DNA from: Saccharospirillum sp. MSK14-1
GTDB lineage: Bacteria; Pseudomonadota; Gammaproteobacteria; Pseudomonadales; Natronospirillaceae
Reading direction: 5' to 3'
Length of the DNA stretch: 64,000 bases
Assembly (NCBI RefSeq): GCF_003054965.1
Contig: NZ_MIES01000026.1
Location: forward strand, 124,001 to 188,000
The position numbers were made by a program, and so were the translations under genes. The notes beneath the pieces are model-generated. The model was given only the letters and a program-made list of their open reading frames with translations, did not search any database and was not told the origin of the DNA. Positions within the stretch are counted from its first letter, which is position 1, and every line of letters begins with the position of its first letter. Positions 50,777 through 61,114 of this stretch are shown here, one piece after another.

Positions 50777-51522
50777 GGCTTGACGCCTCGGTGCAAGGCT
50801 ACGATGCCACCGGTGAGGTTGTGGTACTGCACTCGTTCTAAGCCCGCATCGCTCATCATCGATTTCAGCGTTTCCTGATCAGGATGCATGCGAATGGATT
50901 CGGCCAAATAGCGATAGCTGTCGGCATCGCCAGTCACCATACTGCCCATGCGCGGTAACGCCTGGAACGAGTAAAAATCATAGGCGCGACTGAGCAAATC
51001 ATTGCGTGGTTTGGAAAATTCCAACACCAACAAACGACCACCCGGCTTTAATACACGCTGCATTTCCGCCAGCGCTTTTTCTTTGTGGGTGACGTTCCGC
51101 AAACCAAAAGCGATGGTAACGACGTCGAAGCGGTTGTCATCGAACGGCAGTGATTCCGCATTGGCTTGAACGGTTTCCAGGTTACCGGCAATGCCGCGAT
51201 CGGCCAGACGATCACGCCCCACCTTGAGCATGGATTCATTGATGTCCGCTAATACTACCTGACCTTCGGCGCCGACTTTGCGGGCAAAGGCATAGCTCAG
51301 ATCACCCGTACCACCGGCGATATCGAGCACACTGTTACCGGCGCGAACACCAGACAGCTCAATGGTGTAGCGCTTCCACAGCCGATGAACACCAAACGAC
51401 ATCAGGTCGTTCATCAAGTCGTATTTGCTGGCAACCGAATGAAACACATCGGCCACCTTTTTTTGCTTATCGCCGGTCGCGACTTCTTGGTAACCAAAAT
51501 GGGTGGTGTCTTTATCGGCCAT
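50773..51522 (-). CDS. ubiE: Ubiquinone/menaquinone methyltransferase UbiE
   Basis: 249 residues. The SAM-dependent C-methyltransferase of ubiquinone (and menaquinone, where made). The N-terminal [20 protein letters not shown] and the motif I block [20 protein letters not shown] are diagnostic, followed by [19 protein letters not shown] and [13 protein letters not shown], where UbiE proteins keep the FGLRN signature. The first gene of the ubiE-ubiJ-ubiB-hisE-tatABC series, all on the minus strand. Confidence 0.97.
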   Translation of the reverse strand: MADKDTTHFGYQEVATGDKQKKVADVFHSVASKYDLMNDLMSFGVHRLWKRYTIELSGVRAGNSVLDIAGGTGDLSYAFARKVGAEGQVVLADINESMLKVGRDRLADRGIAGNLETVQANAESLPFDDNRFDVVTIAFGLRNVTHKEKALAEMQRVLKPGGRLLVLEFSKPRNDLLSRAYDFYSFQALPRMGSMVTGDADSYRYLAESIRMHPDQETLKSMMSDAGLERVQYHNLTGGIVALHRGVKP

Positions 51523-51561
51523 CCGAACTCCGCAGCAGTAACAGGGCAGGCCGCATTGTAA

Positions 51562-52668
<1,107 letters not shown>

Positions 52669-52706
52669 AAACCGACGTCTAAGCGTTCATGTTAGGCGCT
52701 TCCTGA

Positions 52707-52729
52707 GGGAGCACCGTCCGGTGGCTCCC
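52707..52729 (+). terminator. Hairpin after hemB
   Basis: GGGAGCACC and GGTGGCTCCC form a stem with one bulge, 38 bases after the hemB stop. No T-run follows, so it is at most a weak or factor-dependent 3' end. Confidence 0.4.
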
Positions 52730-52819
52730 GGTCAATACCGCCAGTTTTGCCACTTAATCGCCAGGGCCACTGCACCCTGACTGGTCAGGAACGATTTCAT
52801 TTAACGAGTACGGAACCCA

Positions 52820-53146
52820 ATGAGCGAACAAATCAAAAACGTAACCGACGACAGCTTCGAATCTGAAGTACTGGGCAGCGACAAGCCCGTCCTGGTGGAC
52901 TACTGGGCGGAGTGGTGTGGCCCCTGCAAAATGATTGCGCCGGTTCTGGAAGAAGTCGCCGATGAGTACGCCGAGCAACTCGATGTTGCCAAACTGAACA
53001 TCGACGACAATCCCAACACGCCGCCTAAGTTTGGTATTCGCGGCATTCCGACACTGATGATGTTCCGTGGCGGTGAAGTTGTTGCCACCAAGGTCGGTGC
53101 GTTATCCAAAACTCAATTGATCGAGTTTATCCAGGGTAACCTGTGA
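52820..53146 (+). CDS. trxA: Thioredoxin 1
   Basis: 108 residues. The redox motif WCGPC (Cys33 and Cys36) lies in [20 protein letters not shown], with the buried Asp of VLVDYWA and the cis-Pro of [15 protein letters not shown]. It is very close in length and pattern to E. coli TrxA. It lies upstream of rho, the same order as in E. coli and many relatives. A GC-rich hairpin with a T-rich tail follows. Confidence 0.97.
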   Translation: MSEQIKNVTDDSFESEVLGSDKPVLVDYWAEWCGPCKMIAPVLEEVADEYAEQLDVAKLNIDDNPNTPPKFGIRGIPTLMMFRGGEVVATKVGALSKTQLIEFIQGNL

Positions 53147-53151
53147 TGCGG

Positions 53152-53186
53152 TTCCGGGCCGGGAATTCCGGCCCGAATCTTTTCTG
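53152..53186 (+). terminator. Intrinsic terminator after trxA
   Basis: A GC-rich inverted repeat, TTCCGGGCCGG and CCGGCCCGAA (one bulge), starting 6 bases after the trxA stop and followed by TCTTTTCT. Confidence 0.7.
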
Positions 53187-53303
53187 GACAGGCTAAAAAG
53201 CACCCCCTATAGTGTCTTTAATTCCAATTTCCAACGCTTCCCAACCACGTCTCTGGGCACCCCGCCCGCCCATCATCCCTATACAATCAAAACCGCTAAT
53301 CCT

Positions 53304-54560
53304 ATGAATCTGAGTGACTTAAAAACCAAACCTGTGCCTGAGCTCCTGGAAATCGCCAAGGACATGGGCCTGGACAACCTGAACCGTTCACGCAAGCAAG
53401 ACCTGATTTTCACCATCCTTAAACGTCACGCCAAAAGCGGTGAAGACATCTGGGGTGATGGAGTTTTGGAAATTCTGCAGGACGGCTTTGGTTTTCTGCG
53501 ATCGGCAACCGCTTCTTATCTGGCCGGCCCGGATGACATCTATGTCTCTCCCAGCCAGATCCGCCGCTTTAACCTGCGCACCGGCGATACCATCTCCGGC
53601 AAAATTCGCCCGCCGAAAGAAGGTGAGCGCTACTTCGCGCTGCTCAAAGTTGACAAGATCAACTACGAATCCCTGGAGAGCGGCCGCAACAAGGTTCTGT
53701 TTGAAAACCTGACGCCGCTGTTCCCGCAAGAGCGACTGCTGCTGGAATCCGGCAACGGCTCAACCGAAGATTTGTCCGGCCGGATTCTCGACCTGGTATC
53801 ACCGATCGGTAAAGGTCAGCGTGGCCTGATCGTATCGCCACCCAAGGCCGGTAAAACGCTGATGCTGCAGCACGTAGCACAGGCGATTACCCGCAATAAT
53901 CCGGAAACACACCTGATCGTATTACTGATCGACGAACGTCCGGAAGAAGTGACCGACATGCAGCGCTCAGTACGCGGCGAAGTGATCGCGTCAACCTTCG
54001 ATGAGCCACCCGCGCGTCACGTTCAGGTCGCCGAAATGGTGATCGAAAAAGCCAAGCGATTGGTCGAGCACAAGCAGGATGTGGTCATTCTGCTCGACTC
54101 CATCACTCGTTTGGCACGTGCTTACAACACCATCGTACCGAGCTCCGGCAAAGTACTGACCGGTGGTGTCGACGCCCATGCTTTGGAACGCCCGAAACGT
54201 TTCTTCGGCGCAGCACGGAACATCGAAGAGGGCGGTTCACTGACCATTATGGCCACCGCTTTGATCGACACTGGCTCGAAAATGGACGAAGTGATCTACG
54301 AAGAATTCAAAGGCACCGGCAACATGGAAGTGCACTTGGATCGCAAAATCGCTGAGAAGCGCATCTTCCCATCCATTAATGTGCGCCGTTCCGGTACTCG
54401 CCGCGAAGAGTTGCTGACCAGTCAGGACGAGCTGCAACGGATGTGGATTCTGCGCAAGCTGCTGGCGGAAATGGAAGACGTTGCCGCCATCGACTTCCTG
54501 ATCAACAAACTCAAGCAGACCAAGACCAACGACGAATTCTTCAAGTCGATGAAGGGGTAA
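53304..54560 (+). CDS. rho: Transcription termination factor Rho
   Basis: 418 residues (E. coli Rho is 419). A hexameric RNA-dependent helicase that ends transcription. N-terminal RNA-binding part: [20 protein letters not shown] and [20 protein letters not shown] with the cold-shock-like fold. P-loop [12 protein letters not shown], Walker [16 protein letters not shown] and the Q-loop segment [20 protein letters not shown]. The long leader between trxA and rho (157 bases) is the place where E. coli Rho controls its own synthesis. It is followed by a strong hairpin. Confidence 0.97.
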   Translation: MNLSDLKTKPVPELLEIAKDMGLDNLNRSRKQDLIFTILKRHAKSGEDIWGDGVLEILQDGFGFLRSATASYLAGPDDIYVSPSQIRRFNLRTGDTISGKIRPPKEGERYFALLKVDKINYESLESGRNKVLFENLTPLFPQERLLLESGNGSTEDLSGRILDLVSPIGKGQRGLIVSPPKAGKTLMLQHVAQAITRNNPETHLIVLLIDERPEEVTDMQRSVRGEVIASTFDEPPARHVQVAEMVIEKAKRLVEHKQDVVILLDSITRLARAYNTIVPSSGKVLTGGVDAHALERPKRFFGAARNIEEGGSLTIMATALIDTGSKMDEVIYEEFKGTGNMEVHLDRKIAEKRIFPSINVRRSGTRREELLTSQDELQRMWILRKLLAEMEDVAAIDFLINKLKQTKTNDEFFKSMKG

Positions 54561-54599
54561 AAACCCGATTGGGCCGCTACGCGGCCAAATCGGGTTTTT
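54559..54599 (+). terminator. Intrinsic terminator after rho
   Basis: Stem AAAACCCGATT...AATCGGGTTTTT with an inner GGCCGC/GCGGCC stem, starting within the rho stop codon and ending in five T. Confidence 0.9.
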
Positions 54600-54666
54600 A
54601 CGGCCGACATGGATGTCGGCCTGGACCAGTTAACAGGGATGTCCTGCCTGCCAAGTCAGCCAGCAC

Positions 54667-54697
54667 AAAAAAATCCCGGCCAATGCCGGGATTTTTT
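54667..54697. terminator. Bidirectional terminator between rho and clpP
   Basis: AAAAAATCCCGGC and GCCGGGATTTTTT form a near-perfect stem with a 4-base loop; A-run on one side and T-run on the other serve both strands. It lies 14 bases beyond the clpP stop. Confidence 0.9.
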
Positions 54698-54710
54698 AAA
54701 TCTAAAACAG

Positions 54711-55286
54711 TTACACCATCTCAGAGCTGGAACGAACCACCTTACTGACGATGCCATACTCAATGGCTTCATCGGTCGTCATCCAGCGATCGCGCTCAAT
54801 GTCCTTACGCACCTGCTCGATGCTCTGGCCGGTCGCTTCGCTGATGATGCGCGCCAGGCGTTCACGCATACGCAAAATCTGCTCCGCCTGAATGGCGATA
54901 TCGCTGGCCTGACCACCCACACCGCCGGTCGGCTGATGAATCAGAAAACGGGTATTGGGCAGGCAGTAACGATCTTCTTTATCTGCCGCTAAAAAGATGT
55001 GCGTACCCGCGCTGGCCACCCAGCCCGTACCGATCACTTTAACGCGTGGCTCGATAAACTGAATGATGTCGTGAATGGAGTCACCCGCTTCTACATGACC
55101 ACCCTGGCTGTTAATGAACAACTGAATGTCATCGCTCGATTCTTCAGCCAGGGCCAATAACTGACCAATCACTTTCTTAGCCATGGTTTGGTTGATCTCT
55201 TCACAGATCAAAACCTTACGCGCTTTTATCAGTCGATCACCGACAGGATCCAGAATTTCTTTGGTGTCTTTCTTATCGTCGCTCAT
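54711..55286 (-). CDS. ClpP-type protease subunit (paralogue)
   Basis: 191 residues. The serine protease chamber of Clp. The catalytic triad is present with E. coli spacing: Ser92 in GWVASAGTHIFLA, His117 in TRFLIHQPTGG and Asp166 in DIERDRWMTTDEA. The segment around the Ser (ASAGT instead of ASMGA) and the N-terminal lead (SDDKKDTKEILDPVGDRL) differ from the main ClpP. It is not next to clpX or tig, so it is probably a second ClpP; it might form mixed complexes or serve another ATPase. Divergent from nothing and isolated between rho and the ABC-F gene. Confidence 0.88.
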   Translation of the reverse strand: MSDDKKDTKEILDPVGDRLIKARKVLICEEINQTMAKKVIGQLLALAEESSDDIQLFINSQGGHVEAGDSIHDIIQFIEPRVKVIGTGWVASAGTHIFLAADKEDRYCLPNTRFLIHQPTGGVGGQASDIAIQAEQILRMRERLARIISEATGQSIEQVRKDIERDRWMTTDEAIEYGIVSKVVRSSSEMV

Positions 55287-55520
55287 CTATGTCTCCTTGG
55301 GCTGGGTCAGGTTCGCAGCGTGACAACCCAGCTTATACACAAAGTGGTTGTCTATGACGGTTAGCTGTCTTTGTTATGACAACCTCTGAAGATATATCTC
55401 TAACTTATTGATTTTCTATGTAAATTTGTCTTCTATCGAGCTTCACTGATAATGGCTCTCAACGCTGCATCCTCACGCTCTGGCAGTTGATACGAGCTTA
55501 TCCAACAACTTATCCACAGC
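55287..55520. other. Intergenic region with two DnaA-box-like sequences
   Basis: A 234-base AT-rich gap upstream of clpP. TTATCCACA at 55510-55518 is a perfect DnaA box, and TTATACACA at 55333-55341 is a recognised variant; both are on the plus strand. An inverted pair GGTTGTC/GACAACC (around 55346-55386) is also present. No gene is seen. Confidence 0.5.
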
Positions 55521-57428
55521 TTAGAGTGACGCTTCTGCCGCTTCTACGGTTTCACTCAATGTCAGCCATTGCGCTTCCGACTCCTGCTGACTCTGACTCA
55601 AGTTGGACTGCTCTTTGAGTAATGCCTGGAGTTCGTCTTTGCGCGAATCTTCATATAAATCGGTATCCGCAAGGTCGCTTTCAATGGCTGACAGACGTTG
55701 CTGTCGTTTTTCCATCTCTTTTTCCAGCTGCTGCAACTGACGCTTGATCGGTTTGAGCCGTTCACGTTCCGCCGCCTTTTGCTGACGCAGCTGTTTTTTA
55801 TCCACCGATGCTGTGTTCTGAGCATTCGGGCTGTTTTCTTTGCGACCTTTCAGTTGCTCCGGTTGTTTCAACAGCGCCTGGAAATAATCATCCAGATCGC
55901 CACTGTATTCATCGACGCGACCTTGGTTAACCCACCAAAACACCTCAGCGGTGTTGTTCAGCAAATAGCGGTCGTGCGAGACCAAGATGACTGCACCTTC
56001 ATAAGCCTGAAGCGCCAAATTTAACGACGCACGTACTTCCAGATCCAAGTGGTTGGTCGGTTCGTCCAATAGCAAAACATTCGGCTTACGCCAGGCAATT
56101 AACGCCAATGCCAGGCGTGCCTTTTCGCCACCGGAAAAATGCTCGATGCGTTCATCCGCACGATCACCATTGAAACCGTAACGACCGATAAAATTCCGCA
56201 ACGTCTGGTCGCGTTCGCGAGGATCGAGCCGCTTAAGGTGCTCCATCGCGCTGGCATGACTGTCCAATGATTCAAGCTGATGCTGGGCAAAATAGCCAAT
56301 GCGCAGATGCTGGCCCGAGGTCAGCTCACCGGCCATCGGCTTCAGCTCACCGGCCAGCGCCTTCACCAAGGTGGATTTACCCGCACCATTCACACCCAGC
56401 AATCCGACGCGCATGCCCGGATGCAAACTCAGGCGGATGCCTTCAATGACCGCGCGCTCACCATAACCCAGACTGACATTGCTGAGACTGAGCAATGGAT
56501 CGGACACTTTATCGTGGCAGGGCAGGCTGAGGTCATAGCCGTTATCGATATGCACTGGCGCTTCCAGCGTCATGCGCTCGAGCATCTTAACCCGGCTTTG
56601 CGCCTGCTTGGCTTTACTGGCTTTGGCTTTAAAACGATCGACAAAGGACTGAATTTCAGCAATACGCGCCTGCTGCTTTTCATACTGCGATTGCTGCAGT
56701 CGTTCGTGCTCGGCGCGCTGACGTTCGTACTGACTGTAATTACCACGCCACAAGGTCAGTTGGCGCTGACTTAAACTGAGTACCTGAGTGGCAACACCGT
56801 CGATAAAGTCGCGGTCGTGCGAAATCAGCAAAACGGTACCGGGGTAACGACGCAGCCAGTTTTCCAGCCAATAACAGGTGTGCAGATCCAGGTGGTTGGT
56901 CGGTTCGTCGAGCAGCAGCAAGTCAGCCGGTTTCATTAGTGCGCGCGCTAAATTCAGCCGCACCCGCCAACCACCAGAAAAATCGGCTACGGCGCGCTCA
57001 TAATCACTGGTGACAAAACCCAAACCCAGCAACAACTGTTCGGCCTGACTGGTTTTGGCGTACGCCTGATAATTGTCCAACTCGCCCAGCACGTGCGCCA
57101 AGCGGTCGTCATTGCCCGCGGCTTCGGCATCGGCCTGTTCTGCCTCCAGAGCACGAAGCTTATCGTCGCCATCGAGTACAAAATCGCGCGCCGAACGAGC
57201 GCTGGCATCCACTTCCTGCGCCATATGGGAAATACGCCAGGATGCTGGGATGGAGACACTGCCACCGTCGACCGCAAGTTCACCCTGCAAGACCTGAAAC
57301 AAGGTTGATTTACCGCTGCCATTGGCACCGATCACAGCCACTCGCTCGCCCGGGTACAGAGTGATGGTGCTGTCTTCAATCAGGGGGACGCCACCGCGTT
57401 GGAGGCTGATTTGGTTAAGCTGAATCAT
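55521..57428 (-). CDS. yheS: ABC-F family ATPase (YheS-like)
   Basis: 635 residues with two ABC domains and no membrane segment. Domain 1: GANGSGKSTLFQVL, signature DFSGGWRVRLNLARAL, Walker B LLLLDEPTNHLD. Linker helices (about 240-310) contain KAKASKAKQAQSRVKMLERM, typical of the ABC-F interdomain linker that reaches the ribosomal tunnel region. Domain 2: GVNGAGKSTLVKAL, HFSGGEKARLALALIAWRKP, LLLLDEPTNHLDLEV. A coiled C-terminal part (about 545-635) is rich in Lys, Glu and Gln. ABC-F proteins of this type (YheS) act on stalled or idle ribosomes; this one fits YheS better than Uup because of the IQLNQISLQRGGVPLIED start. Confidence 0.94.
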   Translation of the reverse strand: MIQLNQISLQRGGVPLIEDSTITLYPGERVAVIGANGSGKSTLFQVLQGELAVDGGSVSIPASWRISHMAQEVDASARSARDFVLDGDDKLRALEAEQADAEAAGNDDRLAHVLGELDNYQAYAKTSQAEQLLLGLGFVTSDYERAVADFSGGWRVRLNLARALMKPADLLLLDEPTNHLDLHTCYWLENWLRRYPGTVLLISHDRDFIDGVATQVLSLSQRQLTLWRGNYSQYERQRAEHERLQQSQYEKQQARIAEIQSFVDRFKAKASKAKQAQSRVKMLERMTLEAPVHIDNGYDLSLPCHDKVSDPLLSLSNVSLGYGERAVIEGIRLSLHPGMRVGLLGVNGAGKSTLVKALAGELKPMAGELTSGQHLRIGYFAQHQLESLDSHASAMEHLKRLDPRERDQTLRNFIGRYGFNGDRADERIEHFSGGEKARLALALIAWRKPNVLLLDEPTNHLDLEVRASLNLALQAYEGAVILVSHDRYLLNNTAEVFWWVNQGRVDEYSGDLDDYFQALLKQPEQLKGRKENSPNAQNTASVDKKQLRQQKAAERERLKPIKRQLQQLEKEMEKRQQRLSAIESDLADTDLYEDSRKDELQALLKEQSNLSQSQQESEAQWLTLSETVEAAEASL

Positions 57429-57490
57429 GGCGCGGAGTTTACCAACGCTGTGTGATACTGTCTTCGTTCAATACCATCAGACTCATCAAT

Positions 57491-57919
57491 ATGACGTCTT
57501 TACGGCCAGCGCTTTGGGATTATGCCCTGTCGGTGTATTCCGCTCACAAAGAAACACTGCTGCAATGGCAGGCTGATGGTGCGGGCGTCAACGACATTCT
57601 GCTGTGCGGCTTTGCACGACACCACCAATGGTGTCTGGACTGGGGTGCCTGGCAAGCGGTGGAATCAGGGCGACCTCGACAGGTTCTGCGCCGGGTACGA
57701 CACCTTCGCTTTCAACTGCCACCGAATCACCCGACACGAACACTGGCTCTACAATGGGAGTTAGCGCTGGAGCAATGGGATTTGGCGTTGTTGGCAGATT
57801 GCCTGAGACAACAAGACAGGGCGATCTCAGTCGAAAGCGCCGTCGAAGCGCTTTGCCAACACTGGCAGATAACAAGAACCCATGCGCTGCACGAGCTCGT
57901 GCAACGCCTGGGTTCTTAG
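57491..57919 (+). CDS. TIGR02444 family protein
   Basis: 142 residues from the ATG at 57491 (a frame extension to 57452 is less likely). The family has no known function; it is regularly encoded beside the YheS-type ABC-F gene, as here, divergently. Visible pattern: LWDYALSVYSAHKETLLQWQ at the start, GVNDILLCGFARHHQW, LRRVRHLRFQLPPN and a helical C-terminus ending HALHELVQRLGS. The last 15 codons lie in a large palindrome that can act as the terminator for this gene and the convergent algP. Confidence 0.8.
   Translation: MTSLRPALWDYALSVYSAHKETLLQWQADGAGVNDILLCGFARHHQWCLDWGAWQAVESGRPRQVLRRVRHLRFQLPPNHPTRTLALQWELALEQWDLALLADCLRQQDRAISVESAVEALCQHWQITRTHALHELVQRLGS
57874..57917. terminator. Large palindrome at the convergent gene end
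   Basis: A 44-base, nearly perfect inverted repeat: arms AAGAACCCA and TGGGTTCTT around the perfect 16-base core TGCACGAGCTCGTGCA. It is inside the last codons of the TIGR02444 gene and 13 bases beyond the algP stop, so RNA of either strand would fold into a long hairpin. Confidence 0.7.
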
Positions 57920-57929
57920 GACGGCCGGA

Positions 57930-59075
57930 TTAGGCGTCTTTTTTCGGATCGAACAGACTGCGGCCATCGCCCGATGGGACGGTATTAACCAGCGGTTTGT
58001 TCTCAGCTGGCTTGGACGGACTCTCTTCACGCTTAGGCTCTGCAGGCTTAGGCGCTTCCGGTTTCGGCGTGCTGGTAGCCGCTGGCGCCGGTGTCGGCGT
58101 AGGCTGAGCCGGTTTCGGCGCTGGCGCTGCTGGCTTCGCGCTAGTAGCTGGAGCGGCTGGCTGCTTCACCGGTGCTTTTTTGGCGGCTGTTTTCTTCGGT
58201 GCTGCGGCCTTTTTAGCCGGTGTCTTCTTCGCAGCTGACTTCTTGGCAGCGGTTTTCTTCGGTGCCGCTTTCTTAGCTGCGGTTTTCTTCGCCGTGGTCT
58301 TCTTGGCGGCTACCGACTTTTTAGCCGTCGTTTTCTTAGCAGCGGTCTTTTTAGCGGTGGTTTTCTTCGCAGCCGTTTTCTTGGCGGCGGTTTTCTTAGC
58401 TGTCGTCTTTTTCGCTGCGGTCTTTTTGGTCGCTGCTTTTTTAGCTGTCGACTTCTTCGCCGTGGTTTTCTTAGCGGCTGCCTTTTTAGCAGCGGCGGTT
58501 TTCTTCACGGCTGCCTTTTTAGCTTTCGCTGCACTTTTCTTGCTGGCTTTAGCGGCCGCTTTCTTAGCCTGAGCGGCCTGCTTCTTCTCCGCTGCCTGGC
58601 GGGCTTTGTCGACCGCCTTGTTCACCGCATCGGCTGATTTTTTCTCAGCCAGCGCAGCCGACAGGTTGTCTTTGGCAATATCAAATTCCAGCTTCAGGTC
58701 TTCAACCACTGCTTTGCTTGACGCCAAGGTGGCTTCAGCTTTCTGCAACTGTGCCTTAGCAGTTTTGGTCGCACTGGCCTTGGCACGGGCAGCGGCCGCT
58801 TTACGCTTAGCTTGCGCGGTGGCCATCTGCTTCTTGGCGGTATCCAGCTTTTTCTTCAATTGGTTGCGCAGCTTCTCGGATTCAGAAACGGCTTTGCCGC
58901 GCGCTTTTTCCAATTCGGTTTGCAGTTTTCCCAGTTCAGTTTTGAGCAACTCAACCGGTGAACTCATCGTAGCTTTCGGTGCTGCTTTACGCTTCGGTGC
59001 TGCTTTACGCTTCGGTGCTGCTTTGCGTTTGGCAGTTGTTTTACGGGCAGTTGTTTTCTTTTTTGCGGCGGCCAT
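57930..59075 (-). CDS. algP: AlgP-like histone H1-type lysine/alanine-rich protein
   Basis: 381 residues. The start is rich in Lys and Arg ([20 protein letters not shown]), then a coiled-coil part (about 40-170: [31 protein letters not shown]-like helices) and a long tail of [15 protein letters not shown]-type repeats (about 170-300), ending in Pro-rich [14 protein letters not shown] and LFDPKKDA. Pseudomonas AlgP (AlgR3) has the same design, binds DNA non-specifically and influences alginate gene expression; its neighbours there also include algQ. SD GAGAGG lies 9 bases before the ATG. Repeat number may differ between strains. Confidence 0.85.
   Translation of the reverse strand: MAAAKKKTTARKTTAKRKAAPKRKAAPKRKAAPKATMSSPVELLKTELGKLQTELEKARGKAVSESEKLRNQLKKKLDTAKKQMATAQAKRKAAAARAKASATKTAKAQLQKAEATLASSKAVVEDLKLEFDIAKDNLSAALAEKKSADAVNKAVDKARQAAEKKQAAQAKKAAAKASKKSAAKAKKAAVKKTAAAKKAAAKKTTAKKSTAKKAATKKTAAKKTTAKKTAAKKTAAKKTTAKKTAAKKTTAKKSVAAKKTTAKKTAAKKAAPKKTAAKKSAAKKTPAKKAAAPKKTAAKKAPVKQPAAPATSAKPAAPAPKPAQPTPTPAPAATSTPKPEAPKPAEPKREESPSKPAENKPLVNTVPSGDGRSLFDPKKDA
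58160..58560. repeat. Lys-Ala codon repeat tract in algP
   Basis: A dense run of imperfect 12-24 base repeats (CTTCTTGGCAGC / TTTCTTAGCAGC-like units on the plus strand) encoding KKTAAKK, KKTTAKK and related words. The bases vary at third positions, so the repeat is not a simple slippage array, yet it favours unequal recombination. Confidence 0.8.
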
Positions 59076-59269
59076 GAGTCTTTCCTCTCATTTAATCCCC
59101 AGTGCCCTGTACTATTGTCAGGGCGCCTTAAAAATTCAAGCCAAGACGTTCAATTCGACAACATTATTGCGCTTTTTATTCGACTATTTCCGATATTTCC
59201 GCTCGTGGTATTTGCTGAGCTCTTTTATCGAGCCTTTACTGAGCAGTAACGCACTTCTCAATCTAATTA

Positions 59270-60010
59270 TTATTTATCTTGATCAATCCAGTCGATTAAT
59301 TGCTGCCAGTCCGTTAAGTCTGCTTGCTGGGCATTATCCAGATCGTACAACCCCATGCCGTATTCCGATGCCCGGACATAAAACTGGGTATCACGGAAAG
59401 TGGCAATAAACGGAATTTTCAGGCTGCGTAAAAACAGCTCCAATTTGGAATACACCAAGGTGTTCTTGCGAGCCCGGTTCGCCAATACCGCAACACGGCG
59501 TGGCGATGAGCGATAAGCCGGGCACAGCAACAAATCTTTGATAAAGACGGTCGTGGCGCGAATATCGATTGGTGAGGGTGTTACCGGGATCAAGACCACA
59601 TCGCACTCCCGGACCAGCTCATTGAGCAATGACCCGGTCAAACCAGACGGCGTGTCGATAATCACTTTGGAAGTATCGGCGGGCATATTGCGCAGATGCC
59701 AGGACCGCGTAATCTGAGTAGCGGCCCGACGAAACGCAGCAACGCCGTGAATATAGCGCTGATCGGCCTGACGCGATTGCAGCCATTGGGTTGATGAGGC
59801 CTGGGGATCGTAATCGATTAAAACGGCGGTTTCGTTGCGGCTGGCAAACAAACTCGCCAAGTTAGTCGCAACGGTGGTTTTTCCGCTGCCGCCTTTGGCA
59901 TTGGCGACAAGAATTCGAACCGGTTGTGGTGCCGAAATAACGCGAGCGCTGGGTGAGGATGCCTCAGCGTTTTCGGTATTCTCCGGATTTTCTGAAGGAT
60001 CAGCAGACAT
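59270..60010 (-). CDS. Orphan ParA-family ATPase
   Basis: 246 residues. Deviant Walker A with the signature Lys: LVANAKGGSGKTTVATNLAS, then VLIDYDPQASSTQWL (Walker A') and VIIDTPSGLTGSLLNEL (Walker B). Later CDVVLIPVTPSPIDIRATT and VAVLANRARKNTLVYSKLEL. ParA-type ATPases position DNA or protein complexes; no parB or parS is seen nearby. A ParA alone in an algP-algQ region may place another cargo such as a chemoreceptor array or the Lys-rich protein next door (inference). The N-terminus (SADPSENPENTENAEAS) is acidic and probably disordered. Confidence 0.88.
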   Translation of the reverse strand: MSADPSENPENTENAEASSPSARVISAPQPVRILVANAKGGSGKTTVATNLASLFASRNETAVLIDYDPQASSTQWLQSRQADQRYIHGVAAFRRAATQITRSWHLRNMPADTSKVIIDTPSGLTGSLLNELVRECDVVLIPVTPSPIDIRATTVFIKDLLLCPAYRSSPRRVAVLANRARKNTLVYSKLELFLRSLKIPFIATFRDTQFYVRASEYGMGLYDLDNAQQADLTDWQQLIDWIDQDK

Positions 60011-60111
60011 TCATCAGACCCCGACTAACTCCCTGGTTATTTTGCTTTTCAATGATCATTAACTGGCACACAGCGGCCACGCTTTTTGACCATTGTTGGC
60101 CTAAATCCACT

Positions 60112-61077
60112 TTAGAACGCATACAGATATCCATCCGAACCTAACACCAATAGTCGGTCATTCTGCCATGTCATATCAAGTACTGTCGCACTGCGGAAGG
60201 CATTTTGCCAAAAAGAACCGATTCGCCAAACGGACTGTCGTTCACCGCTGTCCAAATCATATTGCAAAATTTCACGATGCGTTGTGCCGAGCAACAACTG
60301 ATTGGAGCCGACAAATCGAGCACTGTATAAACGATGCTGCTCGGTCGGTAAATCAGCCACTTTACGACGGCTCGCCAGGTTCCAAACGGACGCTATCTCG
60401 CTGGCAGGCGCCAATAACGCCAGGCGACCATCGTCACTGAGCGTCACCAGTGTCACCTGATTGGGCAGGTTAAAACGCTGGATCATTGAATTGTCACGCA
60501 CGTCCCAAAGCCGCGCAGTGAGGTCTTCAGAACCGGTCAGAGCACGACTGGCATCGGCGGTGAGCGACACCGACAACACCGGACCATCGTGCAAAAATTC
60601 ACGCAACACGCCGCCATTCACGGTGTCGAATAGTACGGCCTTATTGTTATTCAGTCCCAGCAACGCGAAGCGACCATCCGCGGATAAATCGACCGCCTCA
60701 ATGCGTGCGGGTGCCGTCCAGAAAGACAGCGATTCGCCATTGCGGGTATCCCAGGTGACCAGGTTGTAATAGTCCGCTGTCAGAGCAACCTGACCATCGC
60801 TGGAAAACTGACTGTAGAGGATTTCGTTGTAGGCGCCGGGTTGGTGATTCCAGTCGTATTGGCGCGCGGGCGGCCGCGTTGTCCAATAACTGCCCCCTTG
60901 ATGGATGGAACCCACCACCAGCCGACTGCCGTCAGCACTGAGCCCACCGCTGTAAGCCCCCTGAGTCGCCACTTCCCAGCGCTCCTCAGGGGCGTCATAC
61001 CAACAGCCGGCCAAACAGCTGATCACCACGAGCAGACTCAGGTCTCTCAGGCGGGACGACCCTACCGGACGTTTCAT
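60112..61077 (-). CDS. WD40-repeat lipoprotein
   Basis: 321 residues from the ATG at 61077; the longer frame to 61155 would bury the signal peptide. Lipoprotein signal SLLVVISCLAGC, with Cys25 as the lipidated residue, followed by WYDAPEERW. About six to seven beta-propeller repeats follow, with the WD-type ends SLTADASRALTGSEDLTARL, LWDVRDNSMI, SVWNLASRRKV and LVVGSIHQGGSYW. So it is probably anchored in the inner or outer membrane facing the periplasm, a scaffold of unknown partner. It is encoded between algQ and the parA gene on the same strand. Confidence 0.83.
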   Translation of the reverse strand: MKRPVGSSRLRDLSLLVVISCLAGCWYDAPEERWEVATQGAYSGGLSADGSRLVVGSIHQGGSYWTTRPPARQYDWNHQPGAYNEILYSQFSSDGQVALTADYYNLVTWDTRNGESLSFWTAPARIEAVDLSADGRFALLGLNNNKAVLFDTVNGGVLREFLHDGPVLSVSLTADASRALTGSEDLTARLWDVRDNSMIQRFNLPNQVTLVTLSDDGRLALLAPASEIASVWNLASRRKVADLPTEQHRLYSARFVGSNQLLLGTTHREILQYDLDSGERQSVWRIGSFWQNAFRSATVLDMTWQNDRLLVLGSDGYLYAF

Positions 61078-61114
61078 CGCGATCAAGCGGAGCACGCGAT
61101 CACAACCCGCCGTT

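Noticed and set aside
57588-57933. Second frames overlapping the TIGR02444 gene
   Set aside because: Low-complexity products (for example SPDTNTGSTMGVS-type) and no start signal; the known family frame explains the region.
58180-59409. Long Ala/Phe-rich plus-strand frames opposite algP
   Set aside because: Mirror of the Lys-Ala repeat codons; not protein-like and antisense to algP.
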